Positions 31,401 through 42,562 of a DNA stretch of 64,000 nucleotides are shown here, one piece after another (position 1 is the stretch's first letter; each line of letters starts with the position of its first letter). Position numbers and translations under genes: made by a program. The notes beneath the pieces were generated by a model that was given only the letters and a program-made list of their open reading frames with translations, did no database searches and was not told the origin of the DNA. Source of the DNA: Phymatolithon calcareum (Eukaryota > Rhodophyta > Florideophyceae > Hapalidiales). The stretch covers positions 806,001-870,000 of the forward strand of contig OZ345370.1 in assembly GCA_977006965.1 (NCBI GenBank). The letters run 5' to 3'.

Positions 31401-32482
31401 GCATGGCTCCTGGTGGTGATGGCCATTCTACTCTCTGGACAACATCTTATCAACTGGCGCATGTCGTTCAAGAATCCGGTTTGACACTCTTTCGTAGGCC
31501 AGAGATCGTCAACCAGAAACAGGCAGACTTTCCCTTCGAACCATGAAACAGCATAATCCACAGCTTTCCGGAGCAACGAACAACGTTCGACGACTGAGGC
31601 AGATGCCGATGCTCCTGTAAGACGCATGATTCTCGCGATTTCGGAAATTGCCATGGCCAGCGTGGCCCCTTGACCGAGGGTCATATACTGAATCCCTCCG
31701 GGGAAGCGCTTGCGAATATCTTCATCAAAAGCAAGCCCTTGCAGCGCGATGGTTTTACCAACACCGGCCATGCCGATGACGCCGTGCGCACGCCTAATGA
31801 CTCCAGTTGCCGCTGTCACTTTGGATGCAGACATGGGGGATAGAATCGCTTGCTTTAAAATTCCTTCCGGTGTACTGTGTTTGCCGTCAACACCTGTTGC
31901 AGTAAAGTTGAGCGATGTGCCATGAGGGAGTTCCGGTATGCTTGGTCCCACGCGATACACTTCGACCGTGCTGCCGACGACTTGCAAACTATCAAGCTTA
32001 GGCACAACGACATTCTGAAGAGCTTGAATATTGACTCCGGTGACGAGCATTGTCTTCAGAGAGACCAACTGGATCGAGGCGTCTTGTAATTGCGGTTGGA
32101 GAGCATTCATAGTGTCGCTAATATCTGAGGAGCGGAACACGCGACGGAATTTTGACCTTAAGTTAGCCCTTATACCACTCGCATTCCCTGGATACGTCTT
32201 CGATCGAACTGTTTCCAAGGTGGACTTGCAATGGTTGAGAATGTTGCGCGCGGACGATAATGTTTCGTGGAAAAGATCACGGATGCTAGCGTGGATAGCT
32301 GCTGGTGATGATTGAAGGCGCGTCTCCACATCGTCGATATGTCGCATCAAACGATTGAGCTCATCTGTCAAGCTGCGGAAGGTATCAGGTCCTTTCCGGA
32401 TGTCGGAGATAATCGTCGTGATGCTGATGAAGAGGGTACGGGCTTCTGCAATAATGGCAAGACCGAATCCGGTGGCCTCCAT
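28457..32482 (-). CDS. NB-ARC/WD40 STAND protein
   Basis: An intact 1341-residue protein from ATG 32482. Residues 1-150 are helical, with a hydrophobic start ('GFGLAIIAEARTLFISITTII'-type), reminiscent of the HeLo-like N-terminal domains of fungal STAND proteins. The NB-ARC ATPase shows Walker A 'GMAGVGKT' (237-244), Walker B 'LFLVDD' (321-326), the sensor 'SRMAITTR' (351-358) and 'GLPLAL' (419-424). A helical region follows, then about 12 WD40 repeats from about residue 745 to the end, most with clear Gly-His and Trp-Asp signatures. Family knowledge: such proteins are ligand-gated switches (Apaf-1, fungal NWD incompatibility proteins, plant NLRs) in which WD40 senses and the N terminus signals. 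A role in immunity or programmed death is inference. There are no introns and no frame breaks. Confidence 0.9.
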   Translation of the reverse strand: MEATGFGLAIIAEARTLFISITTIISDIRKGPDTFRSLTDELNRLMRHIDDVETRLQSSPAAIHASIRDLFHETLSSARNILNHCKSTLETVRSKTYPGNASGIRANLRSKFRRVFRSSDISDTMNALQPQLQDASIQLVSLKTMLVTGVNIQALQNVVVPKLDSLQVVGSTVEVYRVGPSIPELPHGTSLNFTATGVDGKHSTPEGILKQAILSPMSASKVTAATGVIRRAHGVIGMAGVGKTIALQGLAFDEDIRKRFPGGIQYMTLGQGATLAMAISEIARIMRLTGASASASVVERCSLLRKAVDYAVSWFEGKVCLFLVDDLWPTKECQTGFLNDMRQLIRCCPESRMAITTRSHAIAHSAGRKVDFAARDTLGAVSESMFMTHATQDGTEKAPRDPTGGLWWSVATILSICGGLPLALAVTGSAVAFLTSEYGVLESACDTYASQLVKQRFKLGEEQGPAGSSLNAGISLSLKFLEPEFVNLKRRHGLVTDHTMAQLYESLCVLRHQAWVSVSVLSRMWKIDNDSALAVVRLLSGLSLCTLTFRENAQGSGKEGGLQLHDLQLDYCRRQAETMKTFSQWHTRLLNGYLEPGWSGFDDPFLDGQDTSLEHSLLARTPRSWWTVPEDEYIHENLARHLVCANLGTELAALLLDVRWTHVRFSIGGILSLKSDFECLMTLGEEVFQLGLSREFELIWKAIQVSWGRVSEGKGSFLFQVCGRLFILRTDSAVVRSYLKSVEAHTPLPYLVPVTPFFPDPRSALKMEVPVGGYCGAVDCSPCGRFIAAGAENDVVVADASTGDIVKRLKGHSADVMYVTFAGGSKRIVSSSEGKSVVMWEWESSESPAHVLEGHSERVWGIAVCSDGSKIFSCSDDRTLKIWDANTCTQIEDFLQKSAVYCVAVSNDDQYVAIGLDDGTLKVLNSSTGRTVLENSSAHEEMIRSVAFGASDQLLATGSEDKTIRVWNTTTWTCVAGPFQGHTHWVSCVTFSPVGQLLASGSLDHTLRLLDVNTGRNIWTSSDVHGVVTSVSFTPDGEKIISGSDDGNIRIWDTCVEAEANERKYGNYADVWTIGVSHDGLRVASGSVDRTVRLWDSRSGSQIGRPMEGHTDEVECVSFSRDGRYLVSGSHDKTVRLWDAETSNQIGAPLRGHSGNVLSVSFSSDGQRILSGSLDKTVVTWDANSGVLIGNALLGHRAPVWAVSESDDGSYVVSQDWNGAVIIWNRVNGTIVFQSTQVSDSEGDTLIKHDSGARREMTLEEAENIIRSCGQETPHLWPASFPPYTAELYCRSSTVYSNVPIEDTTLGTLPSYVNSWRYNETERLLVAGLDTGAVAICNLKA

Positions 32483-34726
32483 GTCTCGATAGCTTGGAGT
32501 TGATGCGGAGGAGATAGAGCAAGAAGAAGTCGGTGGGCTGGTTGTTGAAGAGAGCGTGTTGTAGCAGGGGGATGTTTGGCCCGTTCACTGAATCCCTAAC
32601 AGCGACCTGTTCGCCAAGTTGTTATTAGAAATTTACAGGACGAACTACATGTGGGAGACTGTTATTGGCTAGCAATATGAAGTGATTTTGCTACGTAATG
32701 GACAGAGAGCGCTTTGCGTCTGTGCGACTGTGCAACTCTTACAGTACATGTTACTGTACCTTAAGGACCTACTTCCCCATCTTTGAAGCGCTCTCACTGG
32801 CCGAAACAATGCTCATAAACTGGATGAAAATTTTAATTATGTCGTTTGCACCGACGGGACTGTATCCAGTTTCCAGAAAATGTGTAGAAACAAGTGAAAT
32901 ATTTTCAAATATGAAGTCAGCAAAAGTATCCAATATTCGGCTCTAATCAATCATTACAGAAAAATGCTTACTGTGTTTCCTTCGAACAGTTTCAGCTTCT
33001 CGTCCGGGCGCAACGTGAATTTTAGTATATTTTTCGCCTGTTCCTTTGCCGATTTTAAAAAACTTTCGGTCTCGCGGCGCGAACTTGTTTGCCACCTAGA
33101 CGTTCGATTTTACCAAATTTGCAATATTCCTGCGGTAGTCTACAACCATTCGAAACTTTTGACCGAGGCAATAAGAAATTCATCTAGTCCTTTTCGAGAT
33201 AATTGTCCATCTTTGTAGGCGATTCTTTTTCCAGATCAGAATTACGAAAAGTGCTCTACACTCCTTATTTCATCGCCTTTCTTTGATTTTTTTTGATTTT
33301 TGGATAACCTACATTCTTGGCTTTCTATAATAGTTTTCGAAATGCGAAGAACGGATCAGGAAGTGGTCTTAAACTGCGCGTTTAAGGAGCTGTCCCGATT
33401 TTCGAAGGAACCCTCTGCTGAGAATTTCTAGAAAAAGTTTCCACGGCGCGAGGACTTTTTTTTTGCTTAGCCAGTTATGTACTGCCATAACAGAATGTGT
33501 CCAATGAGCTTCTCGGATTGCCAAGCTCATAAAAAATAAAAGTGAAAATCTAAGATGGGGATGTAGGTCCTTAAGGATCAATTACTTTGTACGGCCTTGC
33601 AGAGTGTTGCACCTCAACTTCAATTATGCTTACTTCTTGGCATTGGTACATCGTGTCCAAGTTAATCCCCAAACATCTTCAATTTCAACCGCATGCTAAA
33701 CCAGTGCAATTCATCTAGGGCTCGTTCTATATCAGTGATTCCCTCGTCATGGAGATAAGTCTTGCTCAACATGTCTTCCAGTGTGACCAGATACTGTGGA
33801 ACTTTTCCTCCAAATATGTGTCCGAGCTGGGTTGATGTCTTTAGCTGCTGAGTGATGAGTCAAAGTGGATACAATCAGCTCAGCAATTTCGAGAGCTGGC
33901 ACTCAATTAGTCTGCTTAGCATGCCATTGCGCTCTAATAGATGTAGATAATGAGAAGATCTTACCGAACGACACAACTAATATGGGTGTAGGGTAATTTT
34001 TGCCGTCCATCTATGGTTATTCCTCTTCATTTTTTGTTCCGCAACGGAACATTGACAACAGGATAGCGTCGCGCATTGCAATCTGCTTCGTAACCGAATT
34101 TTGTGACTTCGGGTGTGCGCCCTCTCCCCTCATTGCGCATCATGATCAGTACATTGCTTAGTCAGCCAGCACGATGATGGCTCCCTAGTTCTTGTCGGCG
34201 GATTGGATGCTGAGCCGACTACGTTAACAATTGTTGCTATTGTCGACTGTATGATAGGCTGCCAGGGCTCGTACAACCTTCTCAGGCCACTTGCTACTGG
34301 AGTGGCTCCACTGTTTCTACAGTAGTCCGATTAAAGTTATCCAGTCGCATATTTCGCGTTGCTGTAGATATCACAGTGCGAGAGTCAAGGTGGACGTTGC
34401 CCTGTCAACATCGAGAGCAGCGGCAGCGGAGCTATTTGAAATTTCTGGTCAGCGACGTTGTAAGTTACTGTCTTTCGCGCTTAGGTATTTTTAGAGAATC
34501 ATACTGAATTGTGCTCCTCCAACATTGGTAGATGAACAGACCCATTGTTGCCGCCTCGCGGTACCTGCCTTTATTGGAGAGAATCATCCCATCTCTGGTG
34601 AATCGAAGGCCCGAGACTGCACATGAACAATATTTAACTCACCGATATCCGCACTCAAGCTTAACCTGCACTCGCCATCACCCTCCACAGAAATAGCACA
34701 TCGTCAACATTTTCCCGACATCTATC
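32483..34726. other. Gene-free 2.2 kb
   Basis: No supportable gene. TACAGTA/TACTGTA motifs occur at 32740-32746 and 32752-32758 (about 260 bp upstream of the NB-ARC gene) and at 34318-34324. The rest is AT-rich and unremarkable. Confidence 0.5.
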
Positions 34727-35032
34727 ATGATCTTCTTCCGTATGCTTCTCATCACGCTGCTCGCTTTCATCTTCCTTTGTCAACCCGGGCTGGCTAGGCC
34801 TAATATGAAACATCGCTTCAGCGGCTGCAAGGGCACAGCCCAGGTGCACGACTGCGGATGCTACAAGGGCTACTGCTACTCCCAGTGTGACAATGGGTTT
34901 GACGGCTTGTTTGGAACTGATCCCTGGTGCTACACGACCGATACTTATTCGCAGAGCTTTAAGTACATGAAATGTAAGTCGGATAAGGATTGTCGGCACG
35001 GCTGGGCCTGTGCTGGCGCATGTTCTGGTTAA
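34727..35032 (+). CDS. Small secreted cysteine-rich protein
   Basis: 101 residues from ATG 34727. Residues 1-23 form a clear signal peptide (Phe/Leu-rich core, then Gly-Leu-Ala). The mature part, about 78 residues, has ten cysteines in the patterns Gly-Cys-Lys-Gly, Asp-Cys-Gly-Cys, Tyr-Cys-x3-Cys, Trp-Cys-Tyr, Cys-x5-Cys and Cys-x3-Cys, enough for five disulfides. It is rich in Gly/Tyr/Lys and near neutral to basic. Size, export signal and cysteine density are those of secreted defence, adhesion or extracellular-matrix peptides, but I do not recognise the family and no activity can be assigned. It lies 2.2 kb from the NB-ARC/WD40 gene, which may be coincidence. Confidence 0.72.
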   Translation: MIFFRMLLITLLAFIFLCQPGLARPNMKHRFSGCKGTAQVHDCGCYKGYCYSQCDNGFDGLFGTDPWCYTTDTYSQSFKYMKCKSDKDCRHGWACAGACSG

Positions 35033-35813
35033 CTTTGCTTGCTGATGACGCATCGGGGGTTACAGCCGGGGCAGTATTTCGTATTCAGCGAAGACAGCAG
35101 AAACTTTTCAAACGCGTTCAATTGTGATGCTTTCAGGGAAGCCTGCAGAACTACGTCTTGATTATGCTGTAGTTAGATACCGCTGCTTTTATCAGTTAGT
35201 AGTTATTGCATAAAACGATCATTTCGTGAAGTGTTCCAATTCAGCGCGACCAGAATCAAAATATTGTACAATCCATTGTCGCTGTTGAAAAGTAGGCTGT
35301 ATGATCAGCTTTCTTGACGCTTCGATAGCTGCTGGATTTCTAACTATTCCGGTGAATGACGTTGCTCTGGTCTATAGCCATCTGACCGCACTTGGCTCAC
35401 AATTGCTCAGATAGTCAAATGACGTATGCTATTGCGCGCCCTACCGCGCGCGGTTTTCGCAATGCAATTAACTAAACCGTTTTTGGACGAATGCATATTG
35501 CAGGGCGCGCGCCATATTTGACGCGCATCTGATCATAATTTACAGTTCCTCTCTTGAACGACACCTTTGAGAAGCCTTGTCTTCCTCGACTGCTACGTGT
35601 AGCGCCTATCATAACAAATTTTGGCCCGTGTGATTGAAATGCATGAACTTACCGTCTCATGATTTTGGACAAGCCAGAGCTTACTAAATTTGTGGCTTAT
35701 TTTAGCTCAGTGACATCATCGGTCTGCCCGTTAGGCGCGATGGTTATCTCGAGGCCCTAGCCCAAATTCAGCTGTAATAGCTGGGGTGCGACGGTAATTT
35801 AAGCGAGCTATTC
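35033..35813. other. Intergenic DNA
   Basis: No gene seen. A GC-rich palindromic patch 'gcgcgccctaccgcgcgcgg' lies near 35435 and 'gggcgcgcgcc' near 35503. Confidence 0.5.
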
Positions 35814-36932
35814 ATGCGGTCAACTGTCGGCAGCTTTATTCTTACGCCGTGCGTCGGCTTCCAGACGAGATCGCTCCCGGTCTTTCCGCTGAGACCTAAA
35901 GTCACAGCACCTCTTCATCTCCAACCCTTCCGAGTGCCGCGACCTCACACCTGTCCGCTCGCGTTATCACCCGTTGCCCGAGGCAGTTGTCTCAAAATGG
36001 TTTCTGTTCTCGACAGCCGTTTCCTAGCTTTGACGGCGATTGTGACTGTGGCGTACCAACTTTCGTTTTTCGTGGTCACTTATGTGGCCCGCTTCGATAC
36101 GCTGACGGACTTTGCGGGATCGACCAATTTTGTGCTTCTAGCCCTGCTGACTCTCACGATCGGCAAGTCGTATTTTGTTCGACAAATCATCCTCAGCTCA
36201 TGCGTATTTGCTTGGGGAGCGCGCCTTGGCGGATTCCTTTTGTATCGTATTCTTCTGTGGGGTGAGGATCGCCGTTTTGATGACAAACGCAACGACATTG
36301 TACAGTTATCCATCTTCTGGGCTATACAAGCCGTCTGGGTGTGGACCGTGTCACTTCCGATCACTCTCGTCAATGCGTCAACTCTCAACCCCGCGTTTCG
36401 TGCGCAAGACTACATCGGCTGGGCTATCTTTGCAGTTGGGCTTGTCATCGAGTCCGTTGCAGATATTCAGAAGTTATTATATAAGCGCACGCCGGAATCC
36501 AAGGGCCGATGGACGGACGTAGGAACTTGGAAATGGAGTCGTCATCCTAACTACTTCGGTGAAATCATGATCTGGTGGGGATTATATATTTCAAGCACAT
36601 CGGTGCTAGTCGGCGCGGAGCATCTTGCTGTGCTAGGCCCAATCTTCATCACTTTCATCCTTCTTTTTGTCAGCGGCATTCCGATTTTGGAGCAAGGTGC
36701 TGACAAGAAGCATTTGACTAAGGAGGACTACGTATCCTACAAGAAGAGGACTAGCGTACTGATTCCAGTGCCACCAGTGCTCTACGAAAAGTTTCCCGAC
36801 AGTGTGAAAAAGACCGTGTTTTTGGACTTCCCCTTGTACAACAAGCCTGCCCAGCCTGACGTAAGTGACGAAGAAAATGGCTCCGCTCCCATGGCTGAGA
36901 CTACTCCTATCGCGGACTCCAATGAAGCTTGA
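35814..36932 (+). CDS. DUF1295 membrane protein (steroid reductase-like)
   Basis: 372 residues from ATG 35814, or 311 from ATG 35997, which has a strong start context (A at -3, G at +4). About six or seven hydrophobic segments span 70-300. The hallmark 'KWSRHPNYFGEI' (about residue 239) and 'LEQGADKKH' are typical of the DUF1295 / 3-oxo-5-alpha-steroid 4-dehydrogenase C-terminal superfamily, which binds NADPH and reduces C=C bonds of lipids. The 61 residues before Met-62 contain no Asp or Glu and many Arg/Pro/Ser, as in a plastid transit peptide, which is why the longer form is given. It could equally be open 5' leader. The C terminus after about 340 is acidic and likely cytosolic. The substrate is unknown. 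Confidence 0.85.
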   Translation: MRSTVGSFILTPCVGFQTRSLPVFPLRPKVTAPLHLQPFRVPRPHTCPLALSPVARGSCLKMVSVLDSRFLALTAIVTVAYQLSFFVVTYVARFDTLTDFAGSTNFVLLALLTLTIGKSYFVRQIILSSCVFAWGARLGGFLLYRILLWGEDRRFDDKRNDIVQLSIFWAIQAVWVWTVSLPITLVNASTLNPAFRAQDYIGWAIFAVGLVIESVADIQKLLYKRTPESKGRWTDVGTWKWSRHPNYFGEIMIWWGLYISSTSVLVGAEHLAVLGPIFITFILLFVSGIPILEQGADKKHLTKEDYVSYKKRTSVLIPVPPVLYEKFPDSVKKTVFLDFPLYNKPAQPDVSDEENGSAPMAETTPIADSNEA

Positions 36933-37115
36933 CGCGGCTGCTCGCAAATCGTCTACTCACATTTGTAAAATATTTTTTGCGCTGAACCTTAACACAGATA
37001 AAGATTAGTTGAATCTACTGCACAACACAGTGCCCAAGCAGAGGTACTTGGCTTCGCTAGCGCTTTTTTCAGACACCCTTTCTGTCCTCTGTTCGACACC
37101 TTAGTGTCCGATGAG

Positions 37116-37145
37116 CCCTGCCCTGCCCTGCCCTGCCCTGCCCTG
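37116..37145. repeat. Microsatellite (CCCTG)6
   Basis: Six perfect copies of the pentanucleotide CCCTG, about 180 bp downstream of the DUF1295 gene. Confidence 0.95.
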
Positions 37146-39382
37146 TTGACTTAAGCGCTTGGAGAAAAAATTGACTTTGTGCAAGTGAATACTGAATCGT
37201 GCTGCGCATTCGGGATGAAACTGCTCAAGGAGACTTTCCCTCGGCGAGCATATTGCACGGTTCAGTCCATGCGCATTGGTCCATGACACCGGCGTCGACA
37301 ACGATGTGGTGACCCCGCCAATGTGTGCAATCGTCACGTCGACGCCGGCCTACAGCGCGCGTGAAACTGGTGCGGGGCTACTGAACGCTGGGAGAAAAGA
37401 CAAATGTATACTGAGAGTACCGTACGTAAGAGTGCGCGGGAGTCTCGCTGGTAGGAGCTGACCATATGCGGCGGTGTCGAAGCTCCTCCATGCACGCTAT
37501 ATACTTGCCGTCACGTGCAATATCGGGGGTTAACATATCGGTGACATCGTGCTGCAGGGCAATGTATGGATCTCGTGCCTGCGGCCAACCGGCGCTGGGC
37601 GTAAGTGACTACCGCGAGATTTATTGCGTTCGCAGATGGCGGGCACGGGATTGATGTCGTCAGAAATGTGTAAGATGATGCCCAAGATGGATGACTAGTT
37701 GGTTGATGTTCCAGTCTGGATGCTGTGAGAATGCCCTCCGAGAGCGCATGGTAGCAAGAGTCTTAGCGAAACCGTACGGCTCGAAAAGATGCACTCAAAA
37801 TTTTTTGAGTGCAAGAAAACCCGGCAAGAAATTTTAATGTTTTTTGCCTGGTTTTGTTACGAGCGGTAAACTCCCCCAATTATCTACAATCCAGATAAGC
37901 AGGATATTAGGATGCAATGAAATGCTTGAACGACGAGATCTCGTGCAATATCTGATGGATGACGTGGTTGCTAGAGGCTTTAGATAGCTCTAATTAGATC
38001 CCAAATGCATAATTTGGCAACTGGCGACACAATGTATCACTGACAGAAGACGTTGCCTGCAGAATCTCTCGCTAAGCGACTAAGATACTTTCCTTGAGTT
38101 ATGTCAAACGTGTGGAAAAACCCTGTCAAGAATCTTGGCGATGGCGAGAGTTTGATCGAGTCTCAATGAAGAACACGACAAGAATTGGGATAATTCCACG
38201 AAGCAGCACTTGACGCTTGAAATAACAACGCTAAGCGTCAAATGTCCATTCGAAGCGGGAGACGATCAAGGTGAAGCTGCTTCTGCAGTCGACGATGATG
38301 GCGATCATGAAGGATGCGGTTCAGGGCACAGAGTGCCCTGTGATTTTGTCGGCATCCGCAACATTTTGAACTTTCACAAAAAACCAGGGCAATGACTGTA
38401 TTGCCAAGAGTCGCGCCATTCGTACAGGTATCAAAACCGTGATATTTAGAGCGGTGTCGTGGGCGATCATTCGAAAGCGCTTGGTGCACTCCAGTATTTT
38501 GTGTCTGTTTATTATAGTTTCCTTACGGACTCTAATTCTTGACCATATTGCCCACAACACCATCTTCGAATAATGGTCTATATCCACGCTGTTGCTATGC
38601 TCTGCTAAGAGAACCGTGCTTGGTACTGTCGACAGGAGATGAATCGATTACCTCGAACCTGTGCGAAACTGTTAAAGTCGGATTATGATTTGATTGTGCG
38701 AGTCGTTCGAGCGGAGCAAATTGCCGCAAGAGACGTAGCAGCGAATAGAACTTAAGTGCCGTATTCTGACAGGTTGTCGGTAATCATCAGTCGGAGGCAG
38801 TGCCTCTTGACACGGACGTCTGTGAGACTGGTGCGGTATGCGGACTGCGACCCAACGGATATTGGTAGGTGGTGTGGCGTGCGCTTAGCAAGGGAGATAC
38901 TTGAACAGTTCATATGTAGGGTATATAAGATACAAGTTTACCGGAAGCCGTGAGGAGTAGAGGGGAGGACTGGCGCCAGTTGGTTGTGCATACGCAAACT
39001 TGACACATTTCTATTGCTACCAAGGTAGGGGTTTTAGTAGGATCCTCACCTGTCTGCTCAGGAAGGGCAGTTGAGACTTCAAACATCCGGAAGCTACAGA
39101 GGATTATTAAGAGCGGGACGGTGTCGTTTGATGAATCAGATGGCCCAGCAATTTCTTTAGCCGAGGAGGCTTCAGTGCAAAGCCTCTAGTTTATAGAAAC
39201 GACTTAGAAGCTTGCCTACTGTTTTTTCTATCGACTCGTTTTCCCGCTTTCCACAACGCTGTGGCACAGCTGAGCTGTATACCCACATGAAAATTGTGCT
39301 GAATAGAGATATGTCGGACACTATCAAATGCTGATCCCTTTTCCAATTCAACTGCGCTTTGGATCCTGCACTACGTCACGTA

Positions 39383-39427
39383 GGCCCCGGCTTTCACCAC
39401 GTAGTCTACGTGGTGAAAGCCCGGGCC
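39383..39427. repeat. Near-perfect 45-bp palindrome
   Basis: Two 22-bp arms are separated by a single base; the centre is cacgtag-t-ctacgtg. Only one position pair fails to match. DNA would extrude as a cruciform and RNA would form a tight hairpin. No gene adjoins it. Confidence 0.9.
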
Positions 39428-39639
39428 TGTGTTCCGAAATCTTTGACTTTCATTATTATTCCTAAGGATTAAAATCCCATGAAGGCCATAAAAATTAACG
39501 GACCGACTCATTTCCTACTTGTACAACTTTAGCAGTCTGAGTTTTCTGGTTGGTCTATTACGTCCCGTTACACTGTGTATAGATGACTTTCGGTGAAACG
39601 CATGGCCTCCGTTAAGGCAATTCTAACTTGGAACGAAAC

Positions 39640-39910
39640 TTGTTGATCTCGAGGAAGTAGCTCTGCTGCTTCCCCTTTTTCCACGCCAAGGAACTCAACT
39701 TTGGGCACGGGCACTCGAAGTGGACTTATAGGTCTTTCTCGGGTGCCCTTTTTCCATGCAAGAGAACGAGCTCAGCAGAAACCTCGTATATGTCTCTTCC
39801 GGGTGCCGTTTTTCTACTCCAAGAACTCAACCTAGGGCACTCAGCTGCGATCTGGTAGAGCCCCCCAGTAGACGTCTCCTTTGCGCGCCCTTTTTTCCAC
39901 CCGATTGACC
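39640..39910. repeat. Degenerate tandem repeats, about 60 bp
   Basis: Units containing 'gggtgccctttttccatgca' and 'gggtgccgtttttctactcc' alternate with 'aactcaac..gggcac'. Three to four diverged copies occupy the segment. Confidence 0.55.
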
Positions 39911-42562
39911 CCTTACTTTCGACCAACTGGTGAGCAAGGATGGAAAAGCAAGGTAGAAGACACCCCGCGCGCGAAGACTATTCCGTGCGGGTCCTTTTTA
40001 ATGACAAAAGGACGATACTGCCCGGAGAAGATCTTGATTCTTCTTCCCATGAACTGCCTGTCTCTTTCTGCCCATTTTCCCCCCTTGGTGAGTGATTCCT
40101 TCTCAACTTGGGATTCTCAAGCACCGCCTGGGTGACGGCGGAGCTGTAAGCAGCTATAGGGAACTCCAGTGCCGTAATGTCAGATATGGTAAGGCTACTT
40201 GGTACCTTAAGGGTTTCATGCCTTACAAATCCAATATTGCAAGCGTGCTCAGACTAACAGCCATGTTCAAGGAATGTGCCTTCTCGCTGCCCTGATTGCG
40301 CGTGCAGAGTGGTATTAGCTTGTCGAATCAGTCAACTTGTGCAGAGAGACAGTTGTCGATGTCCGAGCATTCTCTTGCGTTGAAATTGTTCCTTCGTAGT
40401 TGTCGTTTGAAACGGCAACTACGAAACGACTCGTTTCTTACCAAATTGTCGCTCAAAGAAATCTATGTGCAATACGATCGGGAAGAACTCAACACTTCTT
40501 CACTGTTCCTGAGACAGACTCTAGCGAAAAAATCTTGGCACTAGGAAAGTTGCCCAAGCGTCAGCAGATGTGTTGGTAAGCTTTAAATAAAAATCTACCT
40601 TTCTTCTTCTCTAAACAGTGCTGGAGTGTCGCATCTCTTACGAATTTCCAGGATTGGGTGAACGATTTGTTTCAATATCTACCGTAAAGAAAAAAGCCGA
40701 CGTTCCGCGGAAGACTTTGGTGAGATGAAGTCAGCACTACAGAAATGTGTTGAAGTTACGTCGACAGTTTCCAAGGGCACAACCGTCAACAATAGTGACT
40801 ACTAGAAGTTTCGATGGGTTGGCACAATTTTATCTTGCAATCTGTCGACAAAAGGAGGTTGTGCCAGCATTGGAAGCTATGGTGCCAATCAGAGTTTCAG
40901 AGGTCTTGACGTGCTGGAGTAGAAAGGCTACCAAGAGATCACTGGGGAGTACGACGTCAACAAATACATCGAGAGAGTTTTCGAAGGTGCCAATTCGGTT
41001 CCCGGATTCGTCTACGGTGACATCATCGCTATTTGGTATGAACACTCTTATTGTGAAGTGGTGACAATGGCACAAGCAAGCATCAACATTCCCCTCCACA
41101 AGTACAAATCGACTGCACTTCAGGTTGGCAACAGTTTTCGCTCCCAAAGGTACCGTCGTGAACACTTGTCAACAAATTAGGAAATTTCGAGACGAGGCGT
41201 TCCACCGCAGTCTATAATGCTGCTGTTCAGAGTTTCCGCAACGTGTCGCTATTGCAGGCGGAAAGTGTGAACGTATACGACGGCTGTGCACGGTACTTTG
41301 TAAGCCATGGTGGAGGCCCTTCTGAGTCCTCTAAGAGGGTTTAATCGGTTTCGTACCGGGAAAAAGGCGATCCATCTCACGAGAACATCAATATGGTTCG
41401 AGAAGTAGCAAGCAGAGCCACGGCCGTGAAAGAGAAACGACAAGAGATGGAAAAAGAATCTGCTTTATTGTCGTCTCCGGCTTTTGTTTATCAGAAAGGA
41501 CCAATGCATATTCCAGAAAGACACGCCTGTTTTGCGTAAAGACGCTGATGCAGGACTTGTCTATATAGTAGTGTGCCGTGTGGTGCGGATAGATGAGTAC
41601 CGGATTCATGGATCCGGCATAGTTCTGCGAAAGGGTGAAGGCTTTCGTGTGTCGTGCTATACAAATAGCAGTAGGGGAAAGAGCACCTGCAGTGTGGGAA
41701 AATTGAAAGGGATTTGAACGCAGCGCTCAATATGGGAGCATATGGTGTCCACATGCTCCTTCGCAAGGAGCTTCCAGAGTTTCTATCTTAGTGGATTCTC
41801 ATATATTTGCATTTTGTTAGCCTGCATATGTAAGAATATCTGGGTTCTAAATTATTAGCTCTTGTCTATGTGGGGAGGAACAACTATAACCTTTAGAACG
41901 CAAAAAACACCTCGGCAAATTTTTCCACATTGTCACGGAATCTTTTAATATGCGCCCTTGAAATTTCTCTTCGACCGCAAATATGCAACAAGAAACACCT
42001 TTGCCGCCTCCTTACCATGCTGTTGCACGGAGATCCACTTACTCGTTCATCCAGTTCCTCGAACAGGAAGATAGACATTCATTTTTCGCAAATTTTGCGA
42101 AAATAGAAAATTTATGATATACAGTCGCCGCATTTTTGGGGTATAAATTCATCTGCCTCGTACAACCGTCGTCGGATCCCATACAGTATGGGAGCCATGG
42201 ACGTCTCTGGCGCATTGCGAAAGAATTGGCAAGGCACATGATTGCAAGGTAAGTAACTTCTCTCTGGCGGAGCCATGATGCTGTGATTGCTCCCAGTTGA
42301 ATGATGATTGCGAAACATATATCAAAACGACTTTTTCTTCCAATGATACCGTAAGGTATTGATTAGATATTCGCGATATTCCTGACAACTGCGGCTTGAA
42401 TCGAGCAGCTTCTGGGTGTACAAGAGGTAAATTCGAACTAACCGGTGAAAGTGGTTTCTTACTTGTAATTGTTTCCAGGGGCGAAAAACATTGCCCATGT
42501 ATTACTTCCGGACTAGGACTTCGCGTTGATCCAGTTTTCCCTTAGTTGTCCAAAGGGCTTTC

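Larger units (their letters stand above)
36933..42562. other. Gene-poor 5.6 kb
   Basis: Frames are short, broken and unrecognised on both strands. A minus frame at about 38587-38321 ('IDHYSKMV') faintly recalls a retroelement integrase but is too weak to call. It holds the pentanucleotide repeat, the palindrome and the degenerate tandem repeat listed separately, and a TACAGTA palindrome at 42180-42190 upstream of the SLC35C2-like gene. Confidence 0.5.

Noticed and set aside
38321-38587. Possible retroelement integrase fragment on the minus strand
   Set aside because: Only a short 'DHYSKMV' resemblance, without zinc region or further catalytic residues.
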